The notes: a model not told the origin generated them from the letters alone. A stretch of 64,000 bases of DNA from Vibrio nereis NBRC 15637 (GCF_001591105.1 NZ_BCUD01000007.1:124001-188000), one strand, 5' to 3'. Counted from the stretch's first letter, positions 8,559 to 18,053 are shown. Program-made: numbers and translations.

Positions 8559-9116
8559 ATGGACAATCAAGAGATTGGTAAAAATATTGTTCAGTTAAGA
8601 AAACAACATGGATTGTCACAACGAGATTTAGCGGAGCGAGCTGGTATTACCCACAGTGCTATATCGTCAATTGAGAACGGTAAGGTAAGCCCGTCGGTTA
8701 GCTCGCTGCAAAAAATAGTGAACGTTTTTTCGTTATCACTCTCGGAATTTTTCACTTTTGAGCAACCAAAAAGTGATGAAGTGAAAGTGGTCGTGTCACC
8801 GGAAGAATTAGTCGAAATGGGCAGTGAGTCGGTTTCGATGAGGCTGGTGACAAACGGTACAAAAGATCAGGTGATTGGATTCCTGATTGAAGAATATGCA
8901 CCGCACGGAACAACAGGTTCGACAGAAATTAAACATGAAGGCGAAGAGATTGGCACCATTTTAGAGGGCGAAATCACCCTTGAATATAAAGGACAGTCTT
9001 ACGTCATAAAAGCGGGCGAGTCGTATGTCATTGACACAACCCAACCGCATAAGTTTACAAATCACACAGACAAGGCTTGTCGAATGATAAGCGCGCATAC
9101 GCCAACCACATTCTAA
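8559..9116 (+). CDS. puuR: Puu pathway repressor (XRE-cupin)
   Basis: 185-residue DNA-binding regulator. The N-terminal helix-turn-helix (about 10-62) includes LSQRDLAERAGITHSAIS. The C-terminal cupin (about 105-180) includes HEGEEIGTILEGE and the histidine in TTQPHKF. In E. coli PuuR represses puuA and puuD and is released by putrescine; three candidate boxes lie just upstream of this operon. Its position between puuD and puuC is as in E. coli. Confidence 0.92.
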   Translation: MDNQEIGKNIVQLRKQHGLSQRDLAERAGITHSAISSIENGKVSPSVSSLQKIVNVFSLSLSEFFTFEQPKSDEVKVVVSPEELVEMGSESVSMRLVTNGTKDQVIGFLIEEYAPHGTTGSTEIKHEGEEIGTILEGEITLEYKGQSYVIKAGESYVIDTTQPHKFTNHTDKACRMISAHTPTTF

Positions 9117-9126
9117 GTGGGCCTTG

Positions 9127-9147
9127 CCTTGTTGTGATAACAAGGAG
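9127..9147 (+). promoter_or_regulatory. Hairpin covering the puuC ribosome site
   Basis: CCTTGTT (9127-9133) pairs perfectly with AACAAGG (9139-9145) around GTGAT. The right arm contains the first part of the AAGGAG ribosome site of puuC. It could lower puuC translation relative to its neighbours; this is inferred only. Confidence 0.4.
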
Positions 9148-9152
9148 AGCGT

Positions 9153-10637
9153 ATGAAAACCCAAGAGCAATGGATTGAGCTAAAAAACAATCTTAACATT
9201 GAAAGTAGGGCGTATATTAACGGTGAGTACAGCTCAGCAAAGAGCGGTCAAACCTTAGAAGTCATTAACCCAGCAACGGACGAGAAGTTAACAAACATCG
9301 CCCGTTGCCAAGATGAAGACGTAGATCTGGCGGTTGCATACGCTCGACAAGCTTTTCAATCAGGTCAGTGGAGTGAAAGCGCTCCGTCTCATCGCAAAGC
9401 GATCCTAATTCAATTCGCTGATCTGATCGATCAACACCGTGAAGAGTTGGCACTGCTTGAAACCCTCGATACTGGCAAACCCATTGCTCACAGCTATTCT
9501 ACCGACATTCCAGGCGCTGCAAGCGCTATCCGCTGGTACGCTGAGGCAATTGATAAAGTCTATGGCGAAGTTGCGCCAACCGAAAAAGACGTACACGCGT
9601 TTATCTCGCACCAGCCGATTGGTGTCGTTGCCGCTGTTGTTCCTTGGAACTTTCCGCTTTGGCTGGCGTGTTGGAAACTAGGTCCAGCACTCGCCGCTGG
9701 TAACAGCGTTATTTTAAAACCGTCTGAAAAATCCTCTTTAACAGCGATCTACCTTGGTCAACTTGCAGAACAAGCTGGCTTACCTAATGGTGTGTTCCAA
9801 GTGATCACAGGTTTTGGCCACGAAGCCGGTGACGCGTTAGCCAAACATGATGATGTTGATTGTATTGCGTTTACAGGCTCCACTCGAATTGCAGGCCAAC
9901 TGATGGTTCGTTCGGGTGAGACTAACTTAAAACGTGTCTTCGCTGAGGCGGGGGGTAAAAACGCCAACATCGTCTTTGAAGACTGTGATGATCTCGATCG
10001 TGCAGCAAAACAAACCGCAGCAGGGTGCTTCTACAACCAAGGTGAAGTGTGTGTCGCGGCGACCCGTTTGCTGGTGCACGAAAGCATCAAAGATGTATTT
10101 ATCGATAAAGTCATCTCTGCGGCGCAGTCTTTTATGCCAAAAGATCCGATGGATACCTCTTCATCGATGGGGGCGCTAATCGACCAAGATCATAAATCCA
10201 AGGTACTGGAATACATTGAACTCGGCCAATCAGAGGGCGCGGTTCTGCGCTGCGGTGGCAATGTGGAAGGACAAGGTGCCTTCGTCGAGCCAACCATTCT
10301 CGATAATGTCGATAACAAGATGCGCGTTGCTCAAGAAGAAATCTTTGGTCCTGTTTTGTGTGTGATTCCATTTACAGATGAAGCGCACGCCATCGCTATC
10401 GCGAACGATTCTAAATACGGCCTAGGTGCTGCGCTTTGGAGCAGCAACATCAACCGCGTACACCGCGTGGCAAAACAACTTCAAGCTGGCTCAGTTTGGG
10501 TCAACAACTACAACGAAGGTGACATGACCGTCCCATTTGGTGGATTCAAAATGAGTGGTAATGGCCGAGACAAGTCATTACACGCTATCGAAAAATTCAC
10601 CGAAACTAAGACGACATGGATTCGTCTACACCCTTAA
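9153..10637 (+). CDS. puuC: Gamma-glutamyl-gamma-aminobutyraldehyde dehydrogenase
   Basis: NAD(P)-dependent aldehyde dehydrogenase of 494 residues. It oxidises gamma-glutamyl-aminobutyraldehyde, made by PuuB, to gamma-glutamyl-GABA. The family active site is complete: VPWNFPLW near 163, general base glutamate 265 in FAEAGGKN, and the nucleophile cysteine 300 in NQGEVC. Order puuR-puuC-puuB matches the E. coli cluster. The 36-base gap upstream holds a small hairpin. Confidence 0.92.
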   Translation: MKTQEQWIELKNNLNIESRAYINGEYSSAKSGQTLEVINPATDEKLTNIARCQDEDVDLAVAYARQAFQSGQWSESAPSHRKAILIQFADLIDQHREELALLETLDTGKPIAHSYSTDIPGAASAIRWYAEAIDKVYGEVAPTEKDVHAFISHQPIGVVAAVVPWNFPLWLACWKLGPALAAGNSVILKPSEKSSLTAIYLGQLAEQAGLPNGVFQVITGFGHEAGDALAKHDDVDCIAFTGSTRIAGQLMVRSGETNLKRVFAEAGGKNANIVFEDCDDLDRAAKQTAAGCFYNQGEVCVAATRLLVHESIKDVFIDKVISAAQSFMPKDPMDTSSSMGALIDQDHKSKVLEYIELGQSEGAVLRCGGNVEGQGAFVEPTILDNVDNKMRVAQEEIFGPVLCVIPFTDEAHAIAIANDSKYGLGAALWSSNINRVHRVAKQLQAGSVWVNNYNEGDMTVPFGGFKMSGNGRDKSLHAIEKFTETKTTWIRLHP

Positions 10638-10668
10638 GCCTGCTGACGACTAATAAAGGAATATCTCT

Positions 10669-11946
10669 ATGAACAAGCATACGGATTCGTTCTACGCTCA
10701 TTCTGTGCCAAATATGCCGGAATACCCACAACTTCAAGATAATATCGAGTGCGATGTGTGTGTCGTCGGCGCTGGATTTTCGGGGCTTTCATCGGCTCTC
10801 CACTTAGCTGAAAAAGGCTTCAAAGTGGTGGTACTAGAAAGCGCAAAAGTTGGTTTTGGAGCCACTGGCCGTAACGGCGGTCAGATCGTGAACAGCTACA
10901 GCCGAGATGTTGACGTGATTGAAAGCCGTTACGACCAGCACCAAGCAAAAGCACTGTGTGACATGATCTTTGAAGGCGGCGACATCATTCGTGGCCTAGT
11001 CGACAAATACGATATCGATTGTGATTTAAAGCAAGGTGGTCTGTTTACCGCGCTTAATGGCAAACAACTGAAAGGGCTAGAAGAGCACAAGAAAAATTGG
11101 GAGCGTTACGGTAACGATCAACTCTCAATGCTGGATGCCAATCAAGTGGAAGAAGCGGTTGGTACAAAGGTCTACAGCGGTGGCCTTTTAGATATGCGCG
11201 GCGGTCACATTCACCCGCTGAAACTGGCACTCGGTGAAGCCGCGGCATTTACTTCTCTGGGCGGGCAAATCTTTGAACAATCCGCCGTGACAGAGATTGT
11301 GAAAGGCGCGCAGCCAACCGCGAAAACTGCGAAAGGCAGCGTGAAGTGCAAGTACTTAGTATTAGCTGGAAACGCGTACCTAGGCGGGTTAGCGCCAAAC
11401 ATCAGTAACAAAGCAATCCCATGTGGCACACAAGTGGTTGCAACGCAGCCGCTAACAGAAGAGCAACTCAAGTTTATTCTGCCAAGTGATTACTGCGTAG
11501 AAGATTGTAACTACTTGCTCGACTACTTCCGTTTGAGTGCCGATAAACGCTTACTGTTTGGTGGTGGTGTTGTATACGGTGCACGTGACCCAGAAAACGT
11601 AGAAGCCCTGATTCGCCCTAAACTAGAGAAAGTTTTCCCGCAGTTAAAAGGTATCAACATTGATTACACTTGGACGGGCAACTTCCTACTAACTTACTCA
11701 CGTATGCCGCAGTTTGGTTCATTTGCCGACAATATTTATTACTTGCAAGGCTACAGTGGCCACGGTGTTACCTGTACACACTTGGCAGGCAAGCTACTGG
11801 CCGAAGCACTAACCGGGCACGCAGAACGTTTTGATGCCTTTGCAGCACTTAAACATTACTCCTTCCCGGGTGGGCGTCATTTCCAAATTCCGTTCACTGC
11901 AATTGGTGCGGCTTATTACAACCTGCGAGACAAACTAGCGATTTAA
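10669..11946 (+). CDS. puuB: Gamma-glutamylputrescine oxidase (FAD)
   Basis: Flavin-dependent oxidase of the DAO superfamily, 425 residues. It converts gamma-glutamylputrescine to the aldehyde with release of ammonia and peroxide. The dinucleotide site is at the N-terminus (CVVGAGFSGL, glycines 34, 36 and 39), followed by the flavin-contact piece GFGATGRNGGQ (~63-73) and the C-terminal GYSGHGVT. Length matches PuuB. It sits 31 bases after puuC and 17 bases before aguB. Confidence 0.92.
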   Translation: MNKHTDSFYAHSVPNMPEYPQLQDNIECDVCVVGAGFSGLSSALHLAEKGFKVVVLESAKVGFGATGRNGGQIVNSYSRDVDVIESRYDQHQAKALCDMIFEGGDIIRGLVDKYDIDCDLKQGGLFTALNGKQLKGLEEHKKNWERYGNDQLSMLDANQVEEAVGTKVYSGGLLDMRGGHIHPLKLALGEAAAFTSLGGQIFEQSAVTEIVKGAQPTAKTAKGSVKCKYLVLAGNAYLGGLAPNISNKAIPCGTQVVATQPLTEEQLKFILPSDYCVEDCNYLLDYFRLSADKRLLFGGGVVYGARDPENVEALIRPKLEKVFPQLKGINIDYTWTGNFLLTYSRMPQFGSFADNIYYLQGYSGHGVTCTHLAGKLLAEALTGHAERFDAFAALKHYSFPGGRHFQIPFTAIGAAYYNLRDKLAI

Positions 11947-11963
11947 GAGATAAGGAATATCCA

Positions 11964-12830
11964 ATGAGTAAAGTAGTGAAATTTGCAGCGCTTCAGTTAA
12001 CCAAAAGCTGGGATCTCGAAGACAACCTCAATAAGGCGAAACAAGCGATACGCGAGGCGGCGGGAAACGGTGCCAACGTTATTCTGCCACAAGAGCTTTT
12101 CGCGGCGCCTTACTTCTGTAAAAAGCAAGAAGCGAAATACTTTGAGCTGGCGGAAGAAACAGAAAACAGTCGACTGATTCAAGAAATGAGTGCGCTTGCT
12201 AAAGAACTCGGGGTCGTTATTCCGGTCAGTTACTTTGAAAAAGCTGGCAATACCTTCTTTAACTCATTGGTAATGATTGATGCAGATGGCTCGGTACTCG
12301 AGAACTATCGTAAATCGCATATCCCTGACGGTCCGGGATATAGCGAAAAGTACTACTTCAGCCCGGGAGACACAGGGTTCAAAGTATGGCAGACCCAGTT
12401 TGGTAAGTTTGGTGCAGGTATCTGCTGGGATCAATGGTTCCCTGAACTTGCGCGTAGCTTAGCGTTGCATGGTGCAGAAGCCATTTTCTACCCAACCGCG
12501 ATTGGTAGTGAGCCACAAGACCTGACTTTGGATTCGCGTGACCATTGGCAACGCACCATGCAAGGTCACTCTGCGGCGAACTTAGTGCCTGTGATTGCTT
12601 CAAACCGAGTTGGCACAGAACTGGATGATGGCGTTGAAACTACCTTTTATGGTTCGTCATTTATTACCGACCATACCGGTGGAAAACTTGCCGAAGCTCC
12701 CCGCGAAGGTGAAGCGATCATTTATGCAGAGATTGACCTAGCGGAAACCGCAAAAGCACGTCATGCGTGGGGATTGTTCCGCGACCGTCGTCCAGACCTT
12801 TACACAAGCATCGGTAAATTGGCTGTTTAA
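11964..12830 (+). CDS. aguB: N-carbamoylputrescine amidase
   Basis: Nitrilase-superfamily amidase of 288 residues. It hydrolyses N-carbamoylputrescine to putrescine, CO2 and ammonia. The catalytic triad is visible: glutamate 44 in LPQELF, lysine 117 in NYRKSH and cysteine 154 in AGICWDQW. It links the agmatine branch to the Puu genes in the same operon. Its partner aguA, 12 bases downstream, is frameshifted, so the enzyme may have little substrate unless AguA activity comes from elsewhere. Confidence 0.93.
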   Translation: MSKVVKFAALQLTKSWDLEDNLNKAKQAIREAAGNGANVILPQELFAAPYFCKKQEAKYFELAEETENSRLIQEMSALAKELGVVIPVSYFEKAGNTFFNSLVMIDADGSVLENYRKSHIPDGPGYSEKYYFSPGDTGFKVWQTQFGKFGAGICWDQWFPELARSLALHGAEAIFYPTAIGSEPQDLTLDSRDHWQRTMQGHSAANLVPVIASNRVGTELDDGVETTFYGSSFITDHTGGKLAEAPREGEAIIYAEIDLAETAKARHAWGLFRDRRPDLYTSIGKLAV

Positions 12831-12842
12831 GAGGGCGTTAAA

Positions 12843-13926
12843 ATGCAGTTGTCGACCACACCCGCTCAAGATGGGTTCTACTTTCCGGCTGAATTTCAGC
12901 CGGTGAGTGAAGTTTGGCTCGCGTGGCCGGAAAGGCGAGATAACTGGCGTGAAGGGGCTTTGCCAGCACAAAGAACATTCGCCAGCGTTGCCAATACGAT
13001 CGCAGAAGTCACCAAAGTATGCGTTGCCGTGAGCTCACAACAATTTGACCACGCACGAGAACAGCTTCATTCCGGTGTTCGTTTGGTTGAAATGCCATTA
13101 AACGATGCCTGGATGAGAGACATTGGTCCAACGGTTTTAGTGAATCAGGCGGGTGAACGTCGCGGTATTAGCTGGCAGTTCAACGCTTGGGGTGGAGAGT
13201 ACAACGGCCTGTACGAGAACTGGCAGCACGATGACCTTGTTGCAAGTTCGGTGTGTGAGATTCTCGGGATTGATCATTATCGAGCGCCGTTTGTGCTTGA
13301 AGGTGGCGCTATTCATACCGATGGGGAAGGAACGCTTTACACTACGGAAGAGTGCTTACTCAGCCCTGGGCGAAATCCTCATCTAAGCCAAGATCAGATT
13401 GAACAAAAGCTCAGAGAGTACCTTGGAATAGAAAAGATCATTTGGTTACCCAAGGGGCTGTTTAACGATGAAACCGACGGTCATGTTGATAACCTGATGC
13501 ACGTCATCGCACCGGGGAAAGTGGTATTGAGCTGGACGGACGATCCCAACGATCCTCAGTACGCGCTCTCCCGTCAGGCTGAGCAGGTACTCAAACAGCA
13601 GCGAGATGCCAAAGGACGTGACATTGAGGTCATTCGTTTGCCACTGCCTGGGCCGCTTCACTACAGCGAAGAGGAAGCCAATGGTATCGAGAGCAGCGAT
13701 GGCATGAATCGACTTGCCGGGGAGCGCCTTAGTGCCTCTTATGCCAACTTTTTAATCGTCAATGGTTACGTGATTTTTACCCCTCCTAGATGAGAGTACG
13801 GATGCCATTGCGAAAGACATTTTGCAACGTGCGATGCCGCAGCATCACATCATTGGAATACCAACAAGGGAAGTACTGCTTGGCGGTGGAAATATTCACT
13901 GTATTACTCAGCAAATCCCAGCTTAA
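12843..13926 (+). pseudogene. aguA: Agmatine deiminase, frameshifted near the 3' end
   Basis: AguA converts agmatine to N-carbamoylputrescine. The reading frame from 12843 is family-like for 312 codons (WMRDIGPT near 95, LEGGAIHTDGEGT near 155, GHVDNLMHV near 215). It then hits a shift at about 13774-13783 (TTTTTACCCC) and stops at 13791-13793, for 316 residues. In the next frame, 48 more codons (13780-13926) read [10 protein letters not shown] through [13 protein letters not shown] to a stop. A repaired gene would encode about 360 residues, the usual length. The lost tail carries the nucleophilic cysteine, so the truncated form should be inactive. A sequencing error in the T5/C4 runs is a real alternative. 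Confidence 0.88.
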
Positions 13927-13990
13927 TACTCATTAAGAGCCACTGACTCGATTCTGTGAGTGGTCTCTATTGCTGTCAAAAGGAATCACC

Positions 13991-15421
13991 ATGCAACACA
14001 TACACAATAAAAGCCTTCTTTCGTTTATGGTGCCAAATGAAAAGCAAGGCATTGCGGTTACCAATCCGGCAACAGGCGAAATGATTGGCTATGCACCTAT
14101 CTCGTCAGAGCAAAGCATTCTCGATGGTATTGAACGTGCGAGTATCGCACAGAAAGAGTGGTCAGCAATGCCTGCCAAAAGCCGCGCCGCGTTGCTGCAC
14201 AAATGGTATCAACTATTGCTCGAGAACAAACAAGACCTTGCTCGCCTTATGACGCTAGAGCAAGGTAAGCCGCTGGCGGAAGCGCAAGGTGAGGTAGTTT
14301 ACGGCGCAAGCTTTATTGAATGGTTCGCCGAAGAAGCCAAACGTACGTACGGTGAAACTATCCCAGCTCCAAGTGCAGACAAACGTTTAGTGACCATCAA
14401 ACAGCCTGTGGGTGTGGCATGTGCGATCACACCTTGGAACTTCCCAATAGCGATGATTACGCGTAAGGCAGGCCCGGCACTAGCAGCGGGCTGTAGCTTT
14501 GTGGTCAAACCTTCGGAGTCAACGCCACTGTCTGCGTTTGCGGTGGCTGAATTGGCGTACCAAGCGGGGATCCCGCGTGATGTGCTTCAAGTGGTATTGG
14601 GTGAAAGCTCACGCCAAGTCGGCGGCATTTTCACCTCTCATCCATTGATTCGTAAGGTTTCCTTCACTGGTTCAACTCAGGTTGGCAGCATTTTGATGCA
14701 GCAAAGCGCGCACGATGTGAAACGCACCTCAATGGAACTGGGAGGTAACGCGCCGTTTATCGTGTTTGATGATGCTGACATAGACGAAGCAGTCGCAGGC
14801 GCAATGGCATCGAAGTTCCGCAACGCAGGGCAAACCTGTGTGTGTGCCAACCGTTTTTATGTGCACAGCAAAGTGTACGACGAGTTTGTGGCCAAATTTG
14901 ACGCTGCCGTTCAGCAGTTAAAAGTGGGTAATGGTTTAGAAGAAGGTGTGACGATTGGCCCTGTGGTGAGTGAGTCAGCCAAGCAAAATATTCAAGCGCT
15001 GATTGATGGTGCGGTGGAACAAGGTGCAGAGCCAGTGTCTGAGCTTAAAGCCTTAGATGGCCTCTTCATGCAGCCAGTGATCTTAAAGAACGTCACCCAT
15101 GATATGGCGATCGTCTCACAAGAAATCTTTGGCCCTGTTGCTCCGATTATTCGCTTTGAAACGGACGAAGAGCTGATCGAGATGGCGAATGACACCATCT
15201 ATGGTTTGGCGTCTTACTTCTACAGCCAAAATATCCATCGAGTCTGGAAGATTGCAGAGGCTTTGGAATACGGCATGGTTGGTATCAATGAAGGTTTGAT
15301 CTCTACCGAAGTGGCGCCTTTTGGTGGTGTGAAGCAGTCTGGCATCGGGCGTGAAGGTGCTAAACAAGGTATCGATGAATACATGGACGTGAAATATCTC
15401 TGCTTCGGCGGAAACAAATAA
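13991..15421 (+). CDS. gabD: Succinate-semialdehyde dehydrogenase
   Basis: Aldehyde dehydrogenase of 476 residues. It oxidises succinate semialdehyde, the product of GabT, to succinate. It has TPWNFPIAM near 148, base glutamate 249 in MELGGN, and catalytic cysteine 283 in AGQTCVC. A second cysteine lies two residues later, as in GabD proteins with a redox switch. The start at 13991 is chosen because AAAAGGA lies seven bases upstream; an upstream ATG at 13970 lacks a site. Twelve bases separate it from gabT. Confidence 0.92.
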   Translation: MQHIHNKSLLSFMVPNEKQGIAVTNPATGEMIGYAPISSEQSILDGIERASIAQKEWSAMPAKSRAALLHKWYQLLLENKQDLARLMTLEQGKPLAEAQGEVVYGASFIEWFAEEAKRTYGETIPAPSADKRLVTIKQPVGVACAITPWNFPIAMITRKAGPALAAGCSFVVKPSESTPLSAFAVAELAYQAGIPRDVLQVVLGESSRQVGGIFTSHPLIRKVSFTGSTQVGSILMQQSAHDVKRTSMELGGNAPFIVFDDADIDEAVAGAMASKFRNAGQTCVCANRFYVHSKVYDEFVAKFDAAVQQLKVGNGLEEGVTIGPVVSESAKQNIQALIDGAVEQGAEPVSELKALDGLFMQPVILKNVTHDMAIVSQEIFGPVAPIIRFETDEELIEMANDTIYGLASYFYSQNIHRVWKIAEALEYGMVGINEGLISTEVAPFGGVKQSGIGREGAKQGIDEYMDVKYLCFGGNK

Positions 15422-15433
15422 AAGGATAAGACA

Positions 15434-16708
15434 ATGACGAACCAACAACTACACGAAAGAAGAGCCCAAGTAATTGCTCAAGGTATGGGCGCAATGTACC
15501 CACTATATGTTGAAAAAGCAGAGAATGCTTTGGTGTGGGATATTGAAGGTAACCGATACATCGACTTTGCTGCGGGTATCGCGGTAACCAATACCGGTCA
15601 TTCAAACCCGCGCATTACCGAAGCGGTGAAAGCGCAATTGGATAACTTCTCTCATACTTGTGCGATGGTCACGCCGTACGCATCATTCGTTAAACTTGCG
15701 GAAAAGCTCACAAAGGTTGCTCCGGGAGAGTCTGAGAAAAAAGCCGTGTTCCTGACAACAGGCGCGGAAGCGGTAGAAAACGCGGTTAAGGTGGCACGTG
15801 CACACACTGGCCGTAGCGGCGTAATCGCATTTAAAGGTGGTTTCCACGGTCGCACTAATATGACCATGGGTTTAACAGGTAAAATCGCGCCGTATAAAAC
15901 AGGTTTTGGCCCGTTCCCGAACGATATTTTCCATGTTCCGTATCCAAATGCGTATCACGGTGTAAGCATTGAACAAAGCCTACAAGCGCTTGAAGATCTT
16001 TTCGCGTGTGACATTGAAGCATCACGCGTTGCTGCGATCATTTTTGAGCCTGTACAAGGCGAAGGTGGTTTTTACCAAGCACCCGCTGAATTTGCTCAAG
16101 GTCTGCGTGACGTGTGTGACAAACACGGCATCATGCTGATTGCTGACGAGATTCAAACGGGCTTTGCGCGTACAGGTAAGATGTTCGCAACGGAATATCT
16201 TGGCATTGAACCAGACATGTTGACGATGGCGAAAGGTATTGCTGGTGGTTTCCCACTCTCAGCGGTTGTCGGTAAAGCTGACGTGATGGACTCTGCATTA
16301 CCGGGCGGCTTGGGCGGTACATACGCCGGTTCGCCATTAGGTTGTGTTGCCGGTCTGGAAGTACTGAACATCATCGAAGAAGAAGATTTGTGCGCAAAAG
16401 CAATGGGTATTGGCGAAGTCGTGAATGCTCGAATGAGTGAGCTACAAAAGTCAGTGCCTGCAATTGGTGATATCCGTACCATCGGTGCCATGATGGCGAT
16501 TGAATTCACTGATCCTGTATCTGGTCAGCCGCTCCAAGAAATGACCAAAGCCGTGATTGGCAAAGCACAAGAAAATGGCCTAATCCTGCTGTCTTGTGGT
16601 GTCAAAGCGAACGTCATTCGCCTGTTACCGCCGTTAACAATCGAAACGGAAGTGCTGAATGAAGGTTTAGATAAACTAGAGAAAGTGATACTCGAAGTGT
16701 CTAAATAG
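15434..16708 (+). CDS. gabT: 4-aminobutyrate aminotransferase
   Basis: Class III PLP aminotransferase of 424 residues. It moves the amino group of GABA to 2-oxoglutarate and yields succinate semialdehyde for GabD. The PLP lysine is residue 267 in TMAKGIAGGFP, and aspartate 238 in IADEIQTG contacts the cofactor. It is the last gene of the puuD-gabT operon, followed by a clear terminator. A closely related 5-aminovalerate aminotransferase role is possible, but the pathway context favours GABA. Confidence 0.93.
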   Translation: MTNQQLHERRAQVIAQGMGAMYPLYVEKAENALVWDIEGNRYIDFAAGIAVTNTGHSNPRITEAVKAQLDNFSHTCAMVTPYASFVKLAEKLTKVAPGESEKKAVFLTTGAEAVENAVKVARAHTGRSGVIAFKGGFHGRTNMTMGLTGKIAPYKTGFGPFPNDIFHVPYPNAYHGVSIEQSLQALEDLFACDIEASRVAAIIFEPVQGEGGFYQAPAEFAQGLRDVCDKHGIMLIADEIQTGFARTGKMFATEYLGIEPDMLTMAKGIAGGFPLSAVVGKADVMDSALPGGLGGTYAGSPLGCVAGLEVLNIIEEEDLCAKAMGIGEVVNARMSELQKSVPAIGDIRTIGAMMAIEFTDPVSGQPLQEMTKAVIGKAQENGLILLSCGVKANVIRLLPPLTIETEVLNEGLDKLEKVILEVSK

Positions 16709-16740
16709 CCTTAGATAAAAGCAATGTTTATCTCTTCAGA

Positions 16741-16771
16741 GGGAATCCGCGTGGGGCGGGTTCCCTTTTTT
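16741..16771 (+). terminator. Terminator of the puuD-gabT operon
   Basis: GGGAATCCG (16741-16749) pairs with CGGGTTCCC (16757-16765; one G-T pair) around a seven-base loop and is followed by six T. Confidence 0.85.
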
Positions 16772-16987
16772 ATGTGAGATGGAGTGGCGAATTACCTTGG
16801 GATTAGATTCATTGGCTCTATGAGGTTGGCGACTAAGTAAACGCCTTTAGGGTGAAGTGTGTATTCCGTCGAAAAAAAAGCAGGTGTATAGAGATATCAG
16901 GTGAATTAGGTAGGCTATAAAACTACATTTAAATCAATAATCTATATCTTATTAATTACTCAATTGTAAATATTACTAGGGATTTAA

Positions 16988-18004
16988 ATGAAACGTTCAC
17001 TTCTTGGATTGACTATTCTTGCTTCGTTTAGCTGTGTGGCAAACGGCGCGTTGGATTTAGAAACATTAGAAAATAACAACACGGAGAATCTTGTTTGGGT
17101 TGGGCACTTAAGCCCAGATACAGATAGCGCCGCTTCTGTTCTGGTTGCTGCAAATATTTACGGTGGCACACCAGCGGTGGCGGAAGCAATCAATCCAGAA
17201 AGTAAATTCGTTTTCGATTACTGTGATATCGAAGCGCCAGCAGTTAAAACGGATTTCTCTTCGCATCAAATTGGTTTATTGGATTTTAACCAATCCACTC
17301 AATTGGCGAAGTCTGTTGACCCAAGCTCGATTGTTGCAATTATCGACCACCACTCTATGGGCAGTTCACCGATCAGCATGCCTCAGATTGTGAGTATGGA
17401 CATTCGTGCGTGGGGCTCAACGGCAACTATCCTTGCTCATAATGCTGAAAAGTTAGGGGTGAAATTGCCGAAGTCAGTGGCTTGTGCGGGTTTAGGTGCA
17501 ATCCTTTCGGATACGGTTGTGTTCCAATCTTCTACGACAACCGAATACGATGATGTATACGCCACCAAGCTAGCGAAAATTGCCGGTATTAAAGACATTG
17601 AAGACTTCGGCCAGCAGATGTTGGTAGCAAAATCAGACTTAAGCCACTTCTCAGCTGAGACTATTTTAACGATGGACTACAAAAACTTTGAGTTTGCCGG
17701 TAAAAAGGTTGGCATCGGTGTAGCAGAAACCTTGATGGCGCAGCAACTGATTGATCGTAAAGCCGACTTCCTAAAAGCGATGGAGTCGTACAAAGAAGAT
17801 CAAGGTCTGGATTATTTGTTCTTCTCTATTACAGATACGAAAAACAAGCGCGCAAATATCCTTTGGGCAGACAAGCACGATCAAAAGGTGCTTGCGAACG
17901 CATTTGAGAAAGATATTAAAGGTGACATCTTAGTGTTAGATGGCGTGACATCACGTAAGCGTCAAATTGGTCCCGCGATTCAAAAAGCGATTGAAGCGCT
18001 TTAA
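16988..18004 (+). CDS. Exported family II (manganese-dependent) inorganic pyrophosphatase
   Basis: DHH-superfamily pyrophosphatase of 338 residues, which splits pyrophosphate to phosphate. Metal-site motifs are present: GHLSPDTDS (histidine 40, aspartates 44 and 46), aspartate 99 in LLDFNQ, IIDHH (120-122), WGSTATIL (~142), ILSDTVVFQS (~168), and the substrate-binding SRKRQIGP near the C-terminus. Unusually it starts with MKRSLLGLTILASFSCVANG, a typical signal peptide probably cut after residue 20, so the enzyme should act in the periplasm. Family II enzymes are normally cytosolic. It is monocistronic, with a putative hairpin terminator. Confidence 0.88.
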   Translation: MKRSLLGLTILASFSCVANGALDLETLENNNTENLVWVGHLSPDTDSAASVLVAANIYGGTPAVAEAINPESKFVFDYCDIEAPAVKTDFSSHQIGLLDFNQSTQLAKSVDPSSIVAIIDHHSMGSSPISMPQIVSMDIRAWGSTATILAHNAEKLGVKLPKSVACAGLGAILSDTVVFQSSTTTEYDDVYATKLAKIAGIKDIEDFGQQMLVAKSDLSHFSAETILTMDYKNFEFAGKKVGIGVAETLMAQQLIDRKADFLKAMESYKEDQGLDYLFFSITDTKNKRANILWADKHDQKVLANAFEKDIKGDILVLDGVTSRKRQIGPAIQKAIEAL

Positions 18005-18019
18005 TGTGACCTGAATTCC

Positions 18020-18053
18020 ATGGCTTAATTTTATGACGGGTTAAGCCATTTCA
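18020..18053 (+). terminator. Possible terminator after the pyrophosphatase gene
   Basis: ATGGCTTAA (18020-18028) pairs with TTAAGCCAT (18041-18049), followed by a short T-rich tail. Confidence 0.5.

Noticed and set aside
13770..13795. Programmed frameshift making full-length AguA
   Set aside because: A +1 shift is needed, and the sequence has neither a -1 slippery heptamer nor a recognised +1 shifty stop. Polyamine-controlled +1 shifting is known for antizyme, but nothing here resembles that site.
16153..16509. 118-residue open frame antisense to gabT
   Set aside because: Shadow of gabT with no signal of its own.
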